From Dichotomopilus funicola (lineage: Eukaryota > Ascomycota > Sordariomycetes > Sordariales > Chaetomiaceae), in NCBI RefSeq assembly GCF_033296635.1, contig NW_026944041.1, positions 1 through 64,000 of the forward strand: 64,000 bases of DNA, in the 5' to 3' direction. A program made the position numbers and the translations under genes. The notes beneath the pieces are model-generated. The model was not told the origin of the DNA, searched no databases, and saw nothing but the letters and a program-made list of their open reading frames with translations. Shown piece after piece: positions 20,924 through 31,823 of this stretch. Each line of letters opens with the position of its first letter. The first letter of the stretch is position 1.

Positions 20924-23246
20924 TCAAGGCCCTCCCCCCAACTCACTCGCCGCCCTCCCATCCGGATAAAAAAACGCGGCCACCGCCACAATCACATACG
21001 CCGAACACAACAACGCCCCCTCCAAATAATTACTCCTCCCATCCAACACCAAAAAATTCACAATAAACGCGCTCACAAACACACACACCGTCTCAAACAA
21101 CGTAAAAAACAACCCCATCTCCTTCCCCCATCCCCACCCCAACACCACCACCGCCGGCGTCACAAACAACGCCATCTGCACGCTGCTGCCCACCGCCACA
21201 CCAATCGCCAGGTCCAGCTTATTGCGCAGCGCCATGCCGACTGCTGTGACGTGCTCGGCTGCGTTGCCGACTATCGGCAGTAGGATGAGCCCGATGAAGG
21301 CTTCGGAGAGACCCCGGTCTGTGGCTACGAGTGAGGCGATGGAGGAGACCATGAATTCGGCGTGGATGGCTACTAGGGCGGTGCAGACGAGGAGGAGGAG
21401 GATGGCGGTGGTGCGGGAGGGGTGGTTGGGGTTTGGGTTGTCTTTGTTGTTGTTCCTTTCTGTAGTGGGATTATGGTGGGTGGGGATCTGGGCTTCAATA
21501 TCGGAGGTTGGTCGGGTTGGTGATGGATGGTTGGTGTTATACATGGAAAGCCGTACCGCAGGGCGCATAGTAGGGTCTCGAGGCTGCTGGCTGTGTCTGC
21601 GGTTGACCGGTTCGGACCAGGCTCGTTGGATGCCTGGTTCTGGTGTTCCCGGAGGCAGAGACGAACGATTCGCAGTTGTCGGTCGAGAAGTTCTGGTGGA
21701 GGTACGGCGCGGTAGAAAAAACAGTGGATCTCGATGCGCCGGCTCCTGCTGAGCTTCGAGGTCGGAGTGAGTGATGGGCCGCGGACTCATTGCATCTACT
21801 CGGTGTCCAGTGGATAGCGGCCGAGACCGCCCATCAAGATTTCGAGAGCGTTCGGATTCTGTATGTTGTTGGCTTCGTCTGGGTGCGTGCCTCGAGTTCC
21901 TATTCCTCCTCCTGTCAGACGGCACCGTTACCCCCTTTTCATCATCAGTTCCATGACCCATGGACAACAGCTCGTCATCGTCTGTCATGGAATTTCCCCC
22001 CAACGTTGACGACATTGTAGGCGTTGCAATAACCGTTGCCGAGCTAGATTGCGTTTCTCCAGTGTATTTCCTGCTTAACGGCCCTCTGTTTTTGCGTCTC
22101 CTCGCGATGCGCCTCCGTCTTCTTCTGGATGCACCGTTTGACCCATCAGATTCTGAGTCAGAGGACTCAGATCCGGATGTTGAAGACTCAAAGTAATGCG
22201 CCGCCGGCCCCGGAACAGTTTCACGCTCGATGATTTCTTGCGGCGTGGCTTCGTAAATGTACGAGTGCGACTTGAGCTGGAAAATCAGGTACAAGAAGTA
22301 CACCATCAAGACAATCACGCTCGTCCCACGGCTGACCTGCAGCACCCTGTAGTCGGCCGTCTTCTCGCTGCTAAACGACAAATGGAACGCTGTGGGCAGG
22401 AGCAAACTCGTCACGCTCAGAGCGAGGAGACACGCGCTCATCTGTGTCACCGTGCTGTTGTAGACTTGTTCTCGGAACCGAAGACCCCCGAGGAGAAAGG
22501 ACATGCCCAGAACGAGAAGTAGGTTGACCAAGATGGATCCGACGAGAGACGCTTGCACGATGCGGATATGGTTTTTCGAGAGCGCGATACTGTCCAACTC
22601 GCATGATTAGCAATTGAGCGTCGACTGGGCCAACATGACAGGACAACCCGCCAAAACGGGCAAGTACTCACATAAAGATAATCAGCTCCACGGCGTTACC
22701 AAAAGTCACACTCATCAGCGCGCCCACGGCATCGCCAAACCCATTTGCCAGGCTCTCCGTTGCATAACTGAGCAACCGTGCTAGCGGCATAATGGCCACC
22801 GCATTCATACCGAATACAACCCCAGATGGAAGCTTCGCCGTGTCTACAAGTGCACGCCAAGATGTTAAATTCAGGCTCTCAACCCAGGCCCAAGCAGAAG
22901 GGGAAGAGGGGAGCTAACGCGCAGCCATTCCCACGGGCACGAACACCAGCAAGATGTTGACATAGCTCGAGAGAAGGACGTCTCGTACGGCGAGGAGAAA
23001 CCGGACAGCAACATTTTGGCTGGCTTTTTTGTCGTTATCGGGTGTTTGAATTGGGGGTGGTGGTGGTGATCCAGGATATTTGGGTTGTTCCTGTTTCTGT
23101 TCGTCGAGCGCAGTCGTGGCGTCAGAAGGGGTCAAACTGAAGGTCGGTGCGAGGGGTACGGGTTGGGCGTCTGTTGAGCTGGATCCGATGACATTGGAGG
23201 TTCGAGGGTCGTCCGGATGCATTACAGGCGTTTGTTCTGCCATCAT
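20924..23246 (-). CDS. Vacuolar Ca2+/H+ exchanger, CAX family
   Basis: A cation/proton antiporter expected in the vacuolar membrane, moving cytosolic Ca2+ into the vacuole. Three exons: 23246-22919, 22843-22672 and 22589-20924, giving 721 residues. The first Ca2+-binding repeat reads PLARLLSYATESLA then TFGNAVELII. The second reads PIVGNAAEHVTAVGMALRNK and GVAVGSSVQMALFV, with Glu612 the likely transport acid. About ten TM segments flank a hydrophilic loop of about 290 residues (about 272-560) that is Ser/Arg-rich and acidic in places, with polybasic RRRRRRIARRRK and many Ser-Pro/Thr-Pro sites. Yeast Vcx1 is about 410 residues; the extra length is this loop and an N-terminal tail. The start is the first true ATG; the upstream in-frame codon is GTG. 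Intron 1 uses a less common GTTAGC donor. Confidence 0.92.
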
Positions 23247-24230
23247 GGTGTGGTTTGTTTCCGCCACTTTTGAGTTGGATATCGGCGTAACAAGGAATGT
23301 GTAAACATCGCGGAAACAAAAAGGAGTCCAGATCGAGGGTTTGCGCCATTATTTCCAACGTCCAACTCTCAGACATCCAGAGGTCTCGATTTCGGCGCTG
23401 GTGGGGTTGGCGTTTTGATAACATGAAGGATGTCTCAGTCCCTCATTTGCAACGGACGGGCGATAAACAGATCGGCATCGCCATGTGAAAGGAGATGCGC
23501 TGCACATCTTGTGTTATCTTGAGCCGATTCCACCCAGTACCCTTTCGATCGACTTCGTGAGCTGCCATCTACTTGCCGTATCGGATACTTTAATTACCAT
23601 AAAGAGCAAGCGAAAGATCGCCCGTTGGGGAGCAGGATATAAATTTCTAATTTAGGTCGTTTGACTTAAAAACGCAGCGACCCATTGGGTTGTCAGCTTG
23701 TTTAATTTCCGGTGATGAGAGACGAAGAAATGTGCGTAAAATTGGCCCAGTGCACTTTCTGACAACCCCTTTCTTTAGTCGGTCGGACGAGAGGGTTTAA
23801 TCCAAACAACTTGTCGTGGCCAGCGGTCTCGTGCGCGCAGAAGGAGAAATTTGCGGTTCAGATACAGGCCGTGCGAGGCATGTGAGCAAATCCAGGGACC
23901 TCGTGGACATTCCAGTTAACACTTGACAAACGGCGCTATGCTAATATTGTAACATTACAGCTGTCAGTGCTCTTCGACTGATTCCGATCTTCAGTTCATG
24001 AAAAACAAACTTATCACCGCAGTGTAGGTGTCCATGTTGAAGGCCAACGTACACTCGTGAAAGACAAAATAAACGTAAATGAGCCGAAAGAATCTCACAA
24101 TGGCTCGATAGCCGAATGTAGCAAAGGTCATTCAATCGTCTATTTGGTATCTAGAAACACCGCGGGCCAACGCCGTCCGTCCCGACCCTTGGGCATCCCA
24201 AAAGTGGCCACCAATATCACGTCACCACAG
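23247..24230. other. Intergenic region upstream of the exchanger
   Basis: Presumed promoter and leader of the minus-strand CAX gene. No other gene is seen. 23580-23700 is A/T-rich. Confidence 0.45.
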
Positions 24231-24452
24231 TTAATCCGATTCGTACTCATCCGGGCAACACCCCCAGCAATTCTGAACACAATCACAACAAACAAAGCAG
24301 CAACAGAAACTTCCACAGAGCCAAGGCAAAAACCCCATCGGCGGCGGCGGCGTCTCGTTTCGTCGCCGTCTATGGCTCCCCTTTTCAACAATCACAACCC
24401 GTCTAGGGGGTGGTGACGGCGATGATGACATCGAAAGGGATCGCGTTGACAT
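24231..24452 (-). CDS. Candidate cysteine-rich microprotein
   Basis: A 73-codon ORF from the ATG at 24452 (a second Met lies seven codons later). The N-terminal half is Ser/Pro/Arg-rich (SSSPSPPPRRVVIVEKG, then HRRRR and PPPPMG). The C-terminal half has ten cysteines in 23 residues: LCGSFCCCFVCCDCVQNCWGCC, here broken as LCGSFCCCFVCC and DCVQNCWGCC, followed by an acidic PDEYESD end. The layout, a polar head plus a short Cys-rich hydrophobic tail, resembles CYSTM-type membrane-associated stress peptides of eukaryotes, though I cannot assign it to that family. There is an upstream ATG in another frame (about 24545), so a spliced longer form is possible. No signal peptide is present. Coding status is unproven. 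Confidence 0.42.
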   Translation of the reverse strand: MSTRSLSMSSSPSPPPRRVVIVEKGSHRRRRNETPPPPMGFLPWLCGSFCCCFVCCDCVQNCWGCCPDEYESD

Positions 24453-25957
24453 CGAATGCAGGACCAAGGCCCGGCCTCTTGATGGAGGGCTGCTAGGGTG
24501 GTAGGCGATAGGGGGTTCTCGGGTGCTAGTGGCGTGTCAGTCATGGCAACCTTGCCTTCATGAAACAGAACCGAGGCGGGGCGTGGGACTCGGGAACCGG
24601 GAGAGACCGAAGCGGACGGGCGAATGCGGCAAATAATGAACGTGATATGAGATGAGAGAGCACGTACTAGTACGCCGAAGACCGATCCGACTCCCGTTCG
24701 TAATAATACGCCATCCTTTGAGTAATGCGAAGCAAGCAGTCGGAATGCGCAAACAACTCAATTACCAGCGGCGATTTTTCCAGGCGGCCAGTGTGCAGTA
24801 CTGGCAATAAGCCCGTCGGGGAGGTTATCGTCAACCGGGCCGGTGAGAGAGGGCTGGGACCACCAATCGAGACACCAGCGATCTTCTGGAACGGGCTTCG
24901 GCCGCAAGAGTTTCTCAAATCTGGGCCTGGCCGTGGGTGGATTATAGGCGGTGTTTTGTTTCAATTTGACAGCGTGATGAGACGGTCGGTTGAGACGGAG
25001 ACGGGAATGGATGTGTTGGTGTGGTTGAAGACAAGTAGGCCCGTTTCGAGTTTCCCGGTTCTTTGGGCTCTTTGTTTGTTGGATTTCCCTGTTGGTCGGC
25101 GGTGGGGGCGGCGCAGCATACTGACCGCATGTTGGTGCCGCTCGACTGCGGTGACACTTCAGATCTGGGCTCGTTTGCTGGCGATAGATCCCGCTTCCTT
25201 CCTTGGCTTTCTGACCAGCCAAGCTCTTGATGTGATCATGCGGCGCGGGCGGGGCACAACGGGCAAGAAAACCTTTGTCCACACAATGTGTTGCGAGGGC
25301 CAGATGCTTACACAAAAATGGGTAGAATATGTTTTTTGAACCGTTGTGTTTTGTTTGTTAGTAAAACATGCCATTCTTAACACATGGGATTCTCCCGAAT
25401 GATGCAGAACACCAGCTTTGAAGGTTTAGCTGGTTGGCTCGGTGTGACCCCCACCTACCGTGCCTGCGTGCTGATTCCATGGCGTCTGCATCCGTAGAAG
25501 ACGTAAACAATCCAAAGGGATTCTCATGCGCGTCGTCTTGAGCATCGCGGACTCGGAAATATCCAATGATCCCGGATGCCAAGCCGGGGCCCGGCCGCAG
25601 AGTGGGGCCGGACGCCGGCCGCGGCGGGGCCGCGTTTTGAAACAGAAATAGGCCTTGGGGCGGCCGGCCTGGGGCGGAAACACTTGCCGGGACTCGGCGG
25701 GGACTGATTCGGACTAGGTCGGAACCCGTTTTGTAACAACGCGGCCAGATCCACTGAACATTCTGGCCATCGAGTGTTCGTTTCACGTCATCATCGGCCA
25801 AGCAGTCTTTTCTTGTGCCCTTTTTCTAAGATGCCTCCTGCTTCAAGGTTCGCAACTCGTGGGTTGCAGTTTGCCGTCGTACCAACTAAAGATCGACCCT
25901 CAACACAACCGTCCATATCGATCTCTCTGTGGAGCGCAGTGCGCAGCATCATCCGCG
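24453..25957. other. 1.5-kb region without a supported gene
   Basis: Two long overlapping ORFs on opposite strands (about 24725-25339 plus, 24758-25315 minus) show no recognisable domain and look like chance. 25560-25690 is extremely GC-rich, with repeated GGGGCCGG/GGCCGCGG words. The end is the presumed promoter of the next gene. An ATG at 25831 opens a different frame and could be a first exon, but I found no convincing splice to the following gene. Confidence 0.4.
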
Positions 25958-26698
25958 ATGGGCGTCCCTGTGGTCTTAGCAACGCTGGCTGCGTGCGGTA
26001 GCCTCGTCACATCCGTCAAATCCAGCTGGGAGCTTAGGCGCATGATCAAGCGCAAGCAAGAGTCCAGAGAATGCGATGAAGAAGCGCCCTACGTTTTCCG
26101 AAGGCTACGCCGAGCCTACTACGATAACCTGATGAGCGTCACCGAGTACGAGATCTGGTACGAGAAGTTCTTGGTTGCCAAGGTCGAGAAGGACCGTGAG
26201 TTATCGAGCCCAAGAGTTCAAAGTGGACGATGGCGACAATTACTGATACGCTAACATCTCATCCTAGTGTCCGGATTGCGCAGGATCCGGGCACATCTGC
26301 GGATCTTGGAGAGCGGTGCTCCGGTGACCGCCCATCACCGATCGAGGGGGATCGAGCAAGCCAAGAGCGAAAGCAAGCGAAGGCATTCGACATCTCGTGG
26401 TTCCGACCAGTCGTACGTGGATTCGCCGCCCAGCCGAGCGAGCCTTGATTACCGCCCTGACCGACGCGCAACAGTTGGGGCAAGGCCGGAGCAGTTCATC
26501 CGCTACAACCCGGGGCCAACCTATAGTAGTCGCGCCTCGTCATCGGATGCCTCGTCTAGGGGCCGGAGCCAGAACCGTTCAGGACGGCAGGAGTCAAGGG
26601 GCCGAAGCGAGAAGCGGTATGACAGCTATGACAGCGACGATAGTAGCGATTACTATTCAGAGAAGAGACGTTACCGCGGCAGGAGTTCGAACCGTTGA
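25958..26698 (+). CDS. Uncharacterised fungal protein with basic RS-like tail
   Basis: Two exons, 25958-26195 and 26268-26698, are joined by a 72-nt intron with GTGAGT donor, GCTAAC branch site and CCTAG acceptor, giving 222 residues. The N-terminus is hydrophobic (VPVVLATLAACGSLVTSV), either a signal anchor or a single membrane segment. A charged helical region follows with an APYVFRRLRRAYYDNLMS...EYEIWYEKFLVAKVEKD segment. The second exon is low-complexity and rich in Ser, Arg, Asp and Tyr (RGRSQNRSGRQ, YDSYDSDDSSDYYSEKRR). I recognise no domain. The intron quality and the phase-consistent join argue that the gene is real. The start is the first ATG in frame. Confidence 0.62.
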
Positions 26699-27120
26699 TC
26701 AAAGCAAGGCCAACGAAGGACGGACACGAAAGTTCAGGCGCGTGGCCGAGGGTTTTGTCGGTTGTGTCGCGTAACCGGGCGGTTCAAGCATTTGTTGAGA
26801 GATTTGGGTTTTCATGTGTTCGAGGCGTTCTGAATTTATTCTTTTCAGTACAAAACATCACTGTTCCTTGTTCGGATACCTCTCAAGTGTGATGATGGAT
26901 GTGAGTTTCGAGGTGGAACGCGACGGCGGCTCCGTCTTTGTCGCGGGGTGGGAAATGTGGAACTCGCAATACTGTGCGGTGGGTCCACTCTAGTGGGATG
27001 CTGATTCTGCAGCGCCTCACCGCTAAAGTTTTCCGGTCTCCCTCGAAAGCGCCAGGGCTAGGAATGGAACGACATCACCTCCGCCAACGGACTTAGACCT
27101 CGCGAACATTTCGATTAAAC
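26699..27120. other. Intergenic stretch, promoter of rsa4
   Basis: No gene is seen. It contains the 3' end of the preceding gene and the promoter and leader of the next. No clear TATA box. Confidence 0.45.
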
Positions 27121-29140
27121 ATGGCTACCTCTGCCCCACCTCCCTCAAAACGGCAAAAGAGAGAAGATGTTGAGCGCACGACAATCCAGCAGGATGTGGC
27201 ACCGCTTCTAGCCACCAACCTTGGGTCGTTCAAGGCCAATTTTGTTGACAGCGACGGCAATCAGATGGCCGATGTGATTGAGATCAATTTTGCTGATGCC
27301 ACTGAAAAGAATGTCTCGACTTTGTTGAACACAATGTTGGAAAGGGTATGTGTCTTGGCGGCCCTCTATCTAAGCTTGATTCCAACTGAAGATGCAGGAC
27401 CGGGAAGACTTTACCCCTTACCGCTTTCGCATACACATCCCGGGCAAGGACGTGATCATCGACCAATACCCCACGGATTTACTAGGACTTCTACAGAAGC
27501 ATGGAGTCACGAATCCATTCGAGTATGTACCCACGGGGGGTTTGGGTTTCGCGCTTCGTTTAGCTAACCCACCGAATAGGACGACCATTACCCTCAGCGC
27601 CGAGCCTCAAGCAGTGTTTAAGGTCCACGCCGTATCACGCCTGGCCCATCGCATTCCCGGGCACGGCCAACCGATCCTCTCCTGTCAATTTTCTCCCATT
27701 AACTCGAGCCGCCTAGCGACTGGTAGCGGTGACAACACAGCACGTATCTGGGACACGAACTCCGGGACGCCGAAATACACATTAAAGGGGCATACCGGCT
27801 GGGTATTGGGTGTGAACTGGAGCCCGGACGGGAAGCAGCTAGCCACTTGTTCAATGGACAAAACCGTGAGGATATGGGATGCCGAAACTGGGAAGCCGTT
27901 TGGCCAAGACTTCAAGGGTCACGCGAAGTGGGTGCTGGGCGTAGCATGGGAACCGTACCACCGTCAGTCCCCCTCGTCGACGCCATTACGAAGCTTTCTC
28001 GTACTAATCTAGTTACCAGTTTGGAGGGATGGGACACCCCGCTTGGCTAGTGCCAGTAAAGACGGCACATGTAGGATTTGGCTGGTCAACTCAGGGCGTA
28101 CAGAGCATGTCCTGAGCGGTCACAAGGGGTCAGTGAGTTGTGTACGATGGGGTGGAGCTGGCATGGTTTACACAGGGTCCCACGACAAATCCGTCAGGGT
28201 CTGGGATGCTAGTAAGGGGACGTTGGTGCATAACTTCACAGCCCACGGCCACTGGATCAACCACATCGCCTTGTCGAGTGACCACGCCCTACGGACGGCT
28301 TACTTTGACCACACTGGCGAAGTGCCAGCCACCGAAGAGGGGAAGCGCGTTAAAGCAAGAGAGAGGTTCGAGAAGGCGGTCAAGATCCAGGACAAGATCG
28401 CCGAGCGACTCGTATCAGCAAGTGGGTGCGAACAGTTCGGGTTTCTCGCCACCATAAGCTAACCCGTGTAGGTGACGATTTCACCATGTATCTTTGGGAT
28501 CCTACCAACAACGGGAATAAACCCGTCGCACGCCTGTTAGGTCATCAGAACAAAGTGAATCAGGTTCAGTTCTCCCCTGATGGAACGCTCATCGCGAGCG
28601 CAGGGTGGGACAACAGCACGGTTGGTCTTCTCCAGCCGTTCAAATGTGTTTCAGGTACAACTTGTCTAACTCTCGTCATAGAAACTATGGAACGCCAGAG
28701 ATGGCAAGTTTCTCAAGAACCTTAGGGGCCACGTCGCACCGGTAAGCCGCGGTTTAACGGCAGGCTGTCTCACACCCCATTTCAGCGCCGCCGTCACTGT
28801 TGTGTAACCCGTACTCACGAGTCAGATCTCCTGATTAACTTTGTTACGCTATAGGTATACCAGTGCGCCTGGTCCGCTGACAGCCGCCTTCTCGTGACCG
28901 GTAGCAAGGACTGCACGCTGAAGGTGTGGAACGCGCGTAGCGGCAGTCTGGCGATGGATTTGCCGGGCCATGAAGATGAGGTACGTGGAGACTTAATTTG
29001 CCGCCGGCTGCACTAAAGCCTCGCCCAACGGGCCTCGCGAAGTAACACGAACTTAGGTTTACGCCGTCGATTGGGCCGCCGATGGTAAGATGGTCGGCTC
29101 AGGTGGGAAAGACAAGGCAGTTCGCACTTGGAGGAACTGA
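27121..29140 (+). CDS. rsa4: Ribosome assembly protein 4 (Rsa4/Notchless homologue)
   Basis: A nuclear 60S biogenesis factor whose N-terminal ubiquitin-like domain binds the AAA ATPase Rea1/Midasin and drives pre-60S remodelling (family knowledge). Eight exons: 27121-27345, 27398-27522, 27580-27962, 28020-28421, 28472-28620, 28682-28741, 28855-28980 and 29057-29140, giving 517 residues, the usual family length. The NLE/UBL domain occupies about residues 25-125. Eight WD40 repeats follow, with clear WD dipeptides such as TARIWDT, TVRIWDA, SVRVWDA and LKVWNAR. The insertion VKARERFEKAVKIQDKIAERLVSASDDFTMYLWDP between repeats is characteristic. The seven introns join in phase; the fifth uses an unusual GTTGGT donor. 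The start is the first ATG (MATSAPPPSKRQKRE, with a basic stretch that may be a nuclear signal). Confidence 0.95.
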
Positions 29141-31805
29141 GTAGCGTTACTATAGGAGGATGGCCGAGGTTGGAGGGGAGGCAGCTGTCCTTGCGTGAAC
29201 GGAGAGGGGAACTGAAACCTCCCCGAAAGTGCCCCAGAGGGGTAAGGGAGGCCTGAGGTGTTGAAGAAATGAGGGGCTTGAAAGACAGAAAGGGGCAAGG
29301 GGAAAAGGAGCTGGTGATACCCTGTCATGCAATGCAGTGCGAGATACCCCCTCAAAGGGCATAAAAGAGACAAAAATTTTGCGAAACGTGCCACACCCGT
29401 TTCGACAGCGCTCGGTTGGAACAGTCCTCAGCCAGAAGGGCTATCGTGGATTTTCGGCGGCTGGGGGGTTTGGAGTCGCGGGGAGGGTAATGCACAAGGT
29501 CTGCCACTCCAAACCTATGCCCCGCCTGGGCTTCGCAGCCGCCGAAGGGTTATAGGCCAAGCTTGATGACTTCCAGCCGGGGTAAAGAGGCCGCCGACGC
29601 AGCTTACCCCAATTACCATCCTCGCTGCGACCGTGCAGGTGTTTGGCGTTGCGGGGTTCCGGCTGTGGGTTTTGGAGACAGACAGGGGACGGTTCCGGCG
29701 CTAAGGGGTAAAATCTCAGGTCACAGGTACTTGTTTCGAGAGCGGGAAGAACCCTCGTGGGTCAAGATCTTTCTACTAAGTAAGTAGACTCACTGTACCT
29801 CGAATGGACCTCGGGCGGAGACTTCGCCAGAAGGCACTCTATCTTAACAACACTGCGAATACGCGAGGGTAGATTAGGCGGCGTGCCATCCTGCTTCCTC
29901 CTTTCTTCCCAACTCCGCAGTCGGGAGCGGAAAGCAGCTTCATGAATCTGACTGGCCGTGAGTAAATGTAGATCTTATACTAGATTACTTTCTATCTCGA
30001 CCGGCATTGTTAGTGCTTCGGAGGATGATTGCCATGCACATTGGGCCGTCCACGCTGCTGACCTCGGGTACCCTTAGGTATCTAGTATCAGTATTACGGT
30101 ATGGTTGTGCATCAAGTGGTATGTTTGTATGTACATAGAATACCGCTACATGAGACAACGGGTTCTTTGTCGCCCTCGGTAGATGTTGTCTTCGCAGGCA
30201 TTTGATGTTGGTTGTTCGGAGACTGATGTTCCAGCTTTATTACCGGATACAAGCCGGTTGTGTCTAGTGACACAGCGTCAAACTCGGGCATCCGTCTCCC
30301 GTCTCTCACATTCCCTTGCGTGGTTTTTTTTTCTTCTGTTTTTGTTTCACATTCTCACTCCAGTAGCGCCCAGTTGGCCCTGCTATTACGGATTAGTCGA
30401 GGACTTTCTTGATTGCAGATTTCCGCAACCCAACTCTCCATCCTTCAGGATGTCCGCAGTTTGTCCAATAATTATCCAAGTTTGTTAGGGAATGCATTGA
30501 GTAGCCTGGAAGTCCAGGTAGACGACGAAACAGTCGATACCCAAGCGAGAGAAAGTCCAAACGATGTGAGCGGGATTTTCGGATTATTGTGGCCCACTGG
30601 GCGCTAGGTTCCCGTCCGTCTTCCATTCAAACTGTAGCATTGAGCATCCCGGCGTCGAGACACAGTCACTTGAGGCAGATGCTGTTATTCCCAGTAACAA
30701 ACACATAACCTTCGATAATGGCGGATTTGAAAATTGTGGTTGGTTCAACGGGCAGGATACATCGCATTACACTCACTCCCATGGCAGGCAGCATACGGCC
30801 AGATCGAGATGCCGCCGGTAGAGTTAGAAGCTAGCTTGCAGATGCCTGGCTGATGCACCAGTGGTGACGGGCGTTGACCAAAAAAGCTCGATGGGCGTTT
30901 TGCATGTGTCCTGCATTGGACTTGGTGGCCCACCTGCCCGACTGAGACATCGTCGACGGCTGCGGGGGGCTGTGATACGCTCCAGCCCGCCCGCAACTAT
31001 CGACGGATTGACCAGGTATTGGTTCGGGCCGTCCCATTGTTGGAACTCCTCGCGTGGCAAACATTTGGCCGACGCAATACCATATCTGGGCGCAGTACAA
31101 AGGATGTCCTTGAGGAGAGGGCAAATCTCCCCGTTTTTTTCCCCTTTCCCGAGCTGGGAGCCACACTATGTCAGTATACTAATAAAGGGAATGTTTCCAA
31201 CCGGCAACGGAGGGGGTTCAACTTCCACGGGGATATTGAATTGAGGGAAGGTGGCCGGGGCCTTGCGCTGGCGGATAGGGGTGCGCGTCCCTGGCTCCGG
31301 GGGATGCTCGGCGGTTCCTCCTCGCTTCAGTGTCTTGATCCGATTGTCCGTGTGAGATAGAAAATGTGTCGGGCACCCATCACAAATGGGTCGGATGTGA
31401 GTTATTTTTTGGGACTTGTCTAGTCTGGCCGAGACATGTGCAGTGAGGTTCCGGTGCCGTGCTCAAGCCGCGATGGCCGGGGCTCCCGTCTTGAACGGAT
31501 GGATGGGGCATGGCTCCCGCGGCTGCTGGATTGAGCGGCCTGCTCTTGAATCCGTCGCGTTTAGCCTATCAAATGCCTCGTTCCCGCCTCGGAACGAGTC
31601 GGGTCAACAGTGTGGTTCCTGCACACCAAAAGATGGGACCCCTCCACGACGGCGAGGATGTGGTTGGGCCAGATTGTGCTGGTCAGAAAATTTTCCTTCG
31701 CCCTGTGCCAAGGCCGACGAGGGAACTTGGGCTTATTAGCGGGGAAGCCGCGAGGGTCGCGAAATAGCTCCCCACCTACCGTCTGTGCCTCGCAACGGCA
31801 GCATT

Positions 31806-31823
31806 GCAGCGCTGCAGCGCTGC
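31806..31823. repeat. 18-bp perfect palindrome
   Basis: GCAGCGCTGCAGCGCTGC equals its own reverse complement and consists of two GCAGCGCTGC half-overlapping units. It lies in gene-free DNA. Such a sequence can form a cruciform or bind a dimeric factor, but a simple tandem origin is equally likely. Confidence 0.6.

Noticed and set aside
24419..24460. GATGATGA word resembling a C box of a C/D snoRNA
   Set aside because: No D box (CTGA) or terminal stem at suitable distance, and it overlaps the candidate cysteine-rich ORF.
24725..25339. 204-codon plus-strand ORF and 185-codon minus-strand ORF
   Set aside because: They overlap almost completely on opposite strands; neither shows a domain, signal peptide or fungal codon bias.
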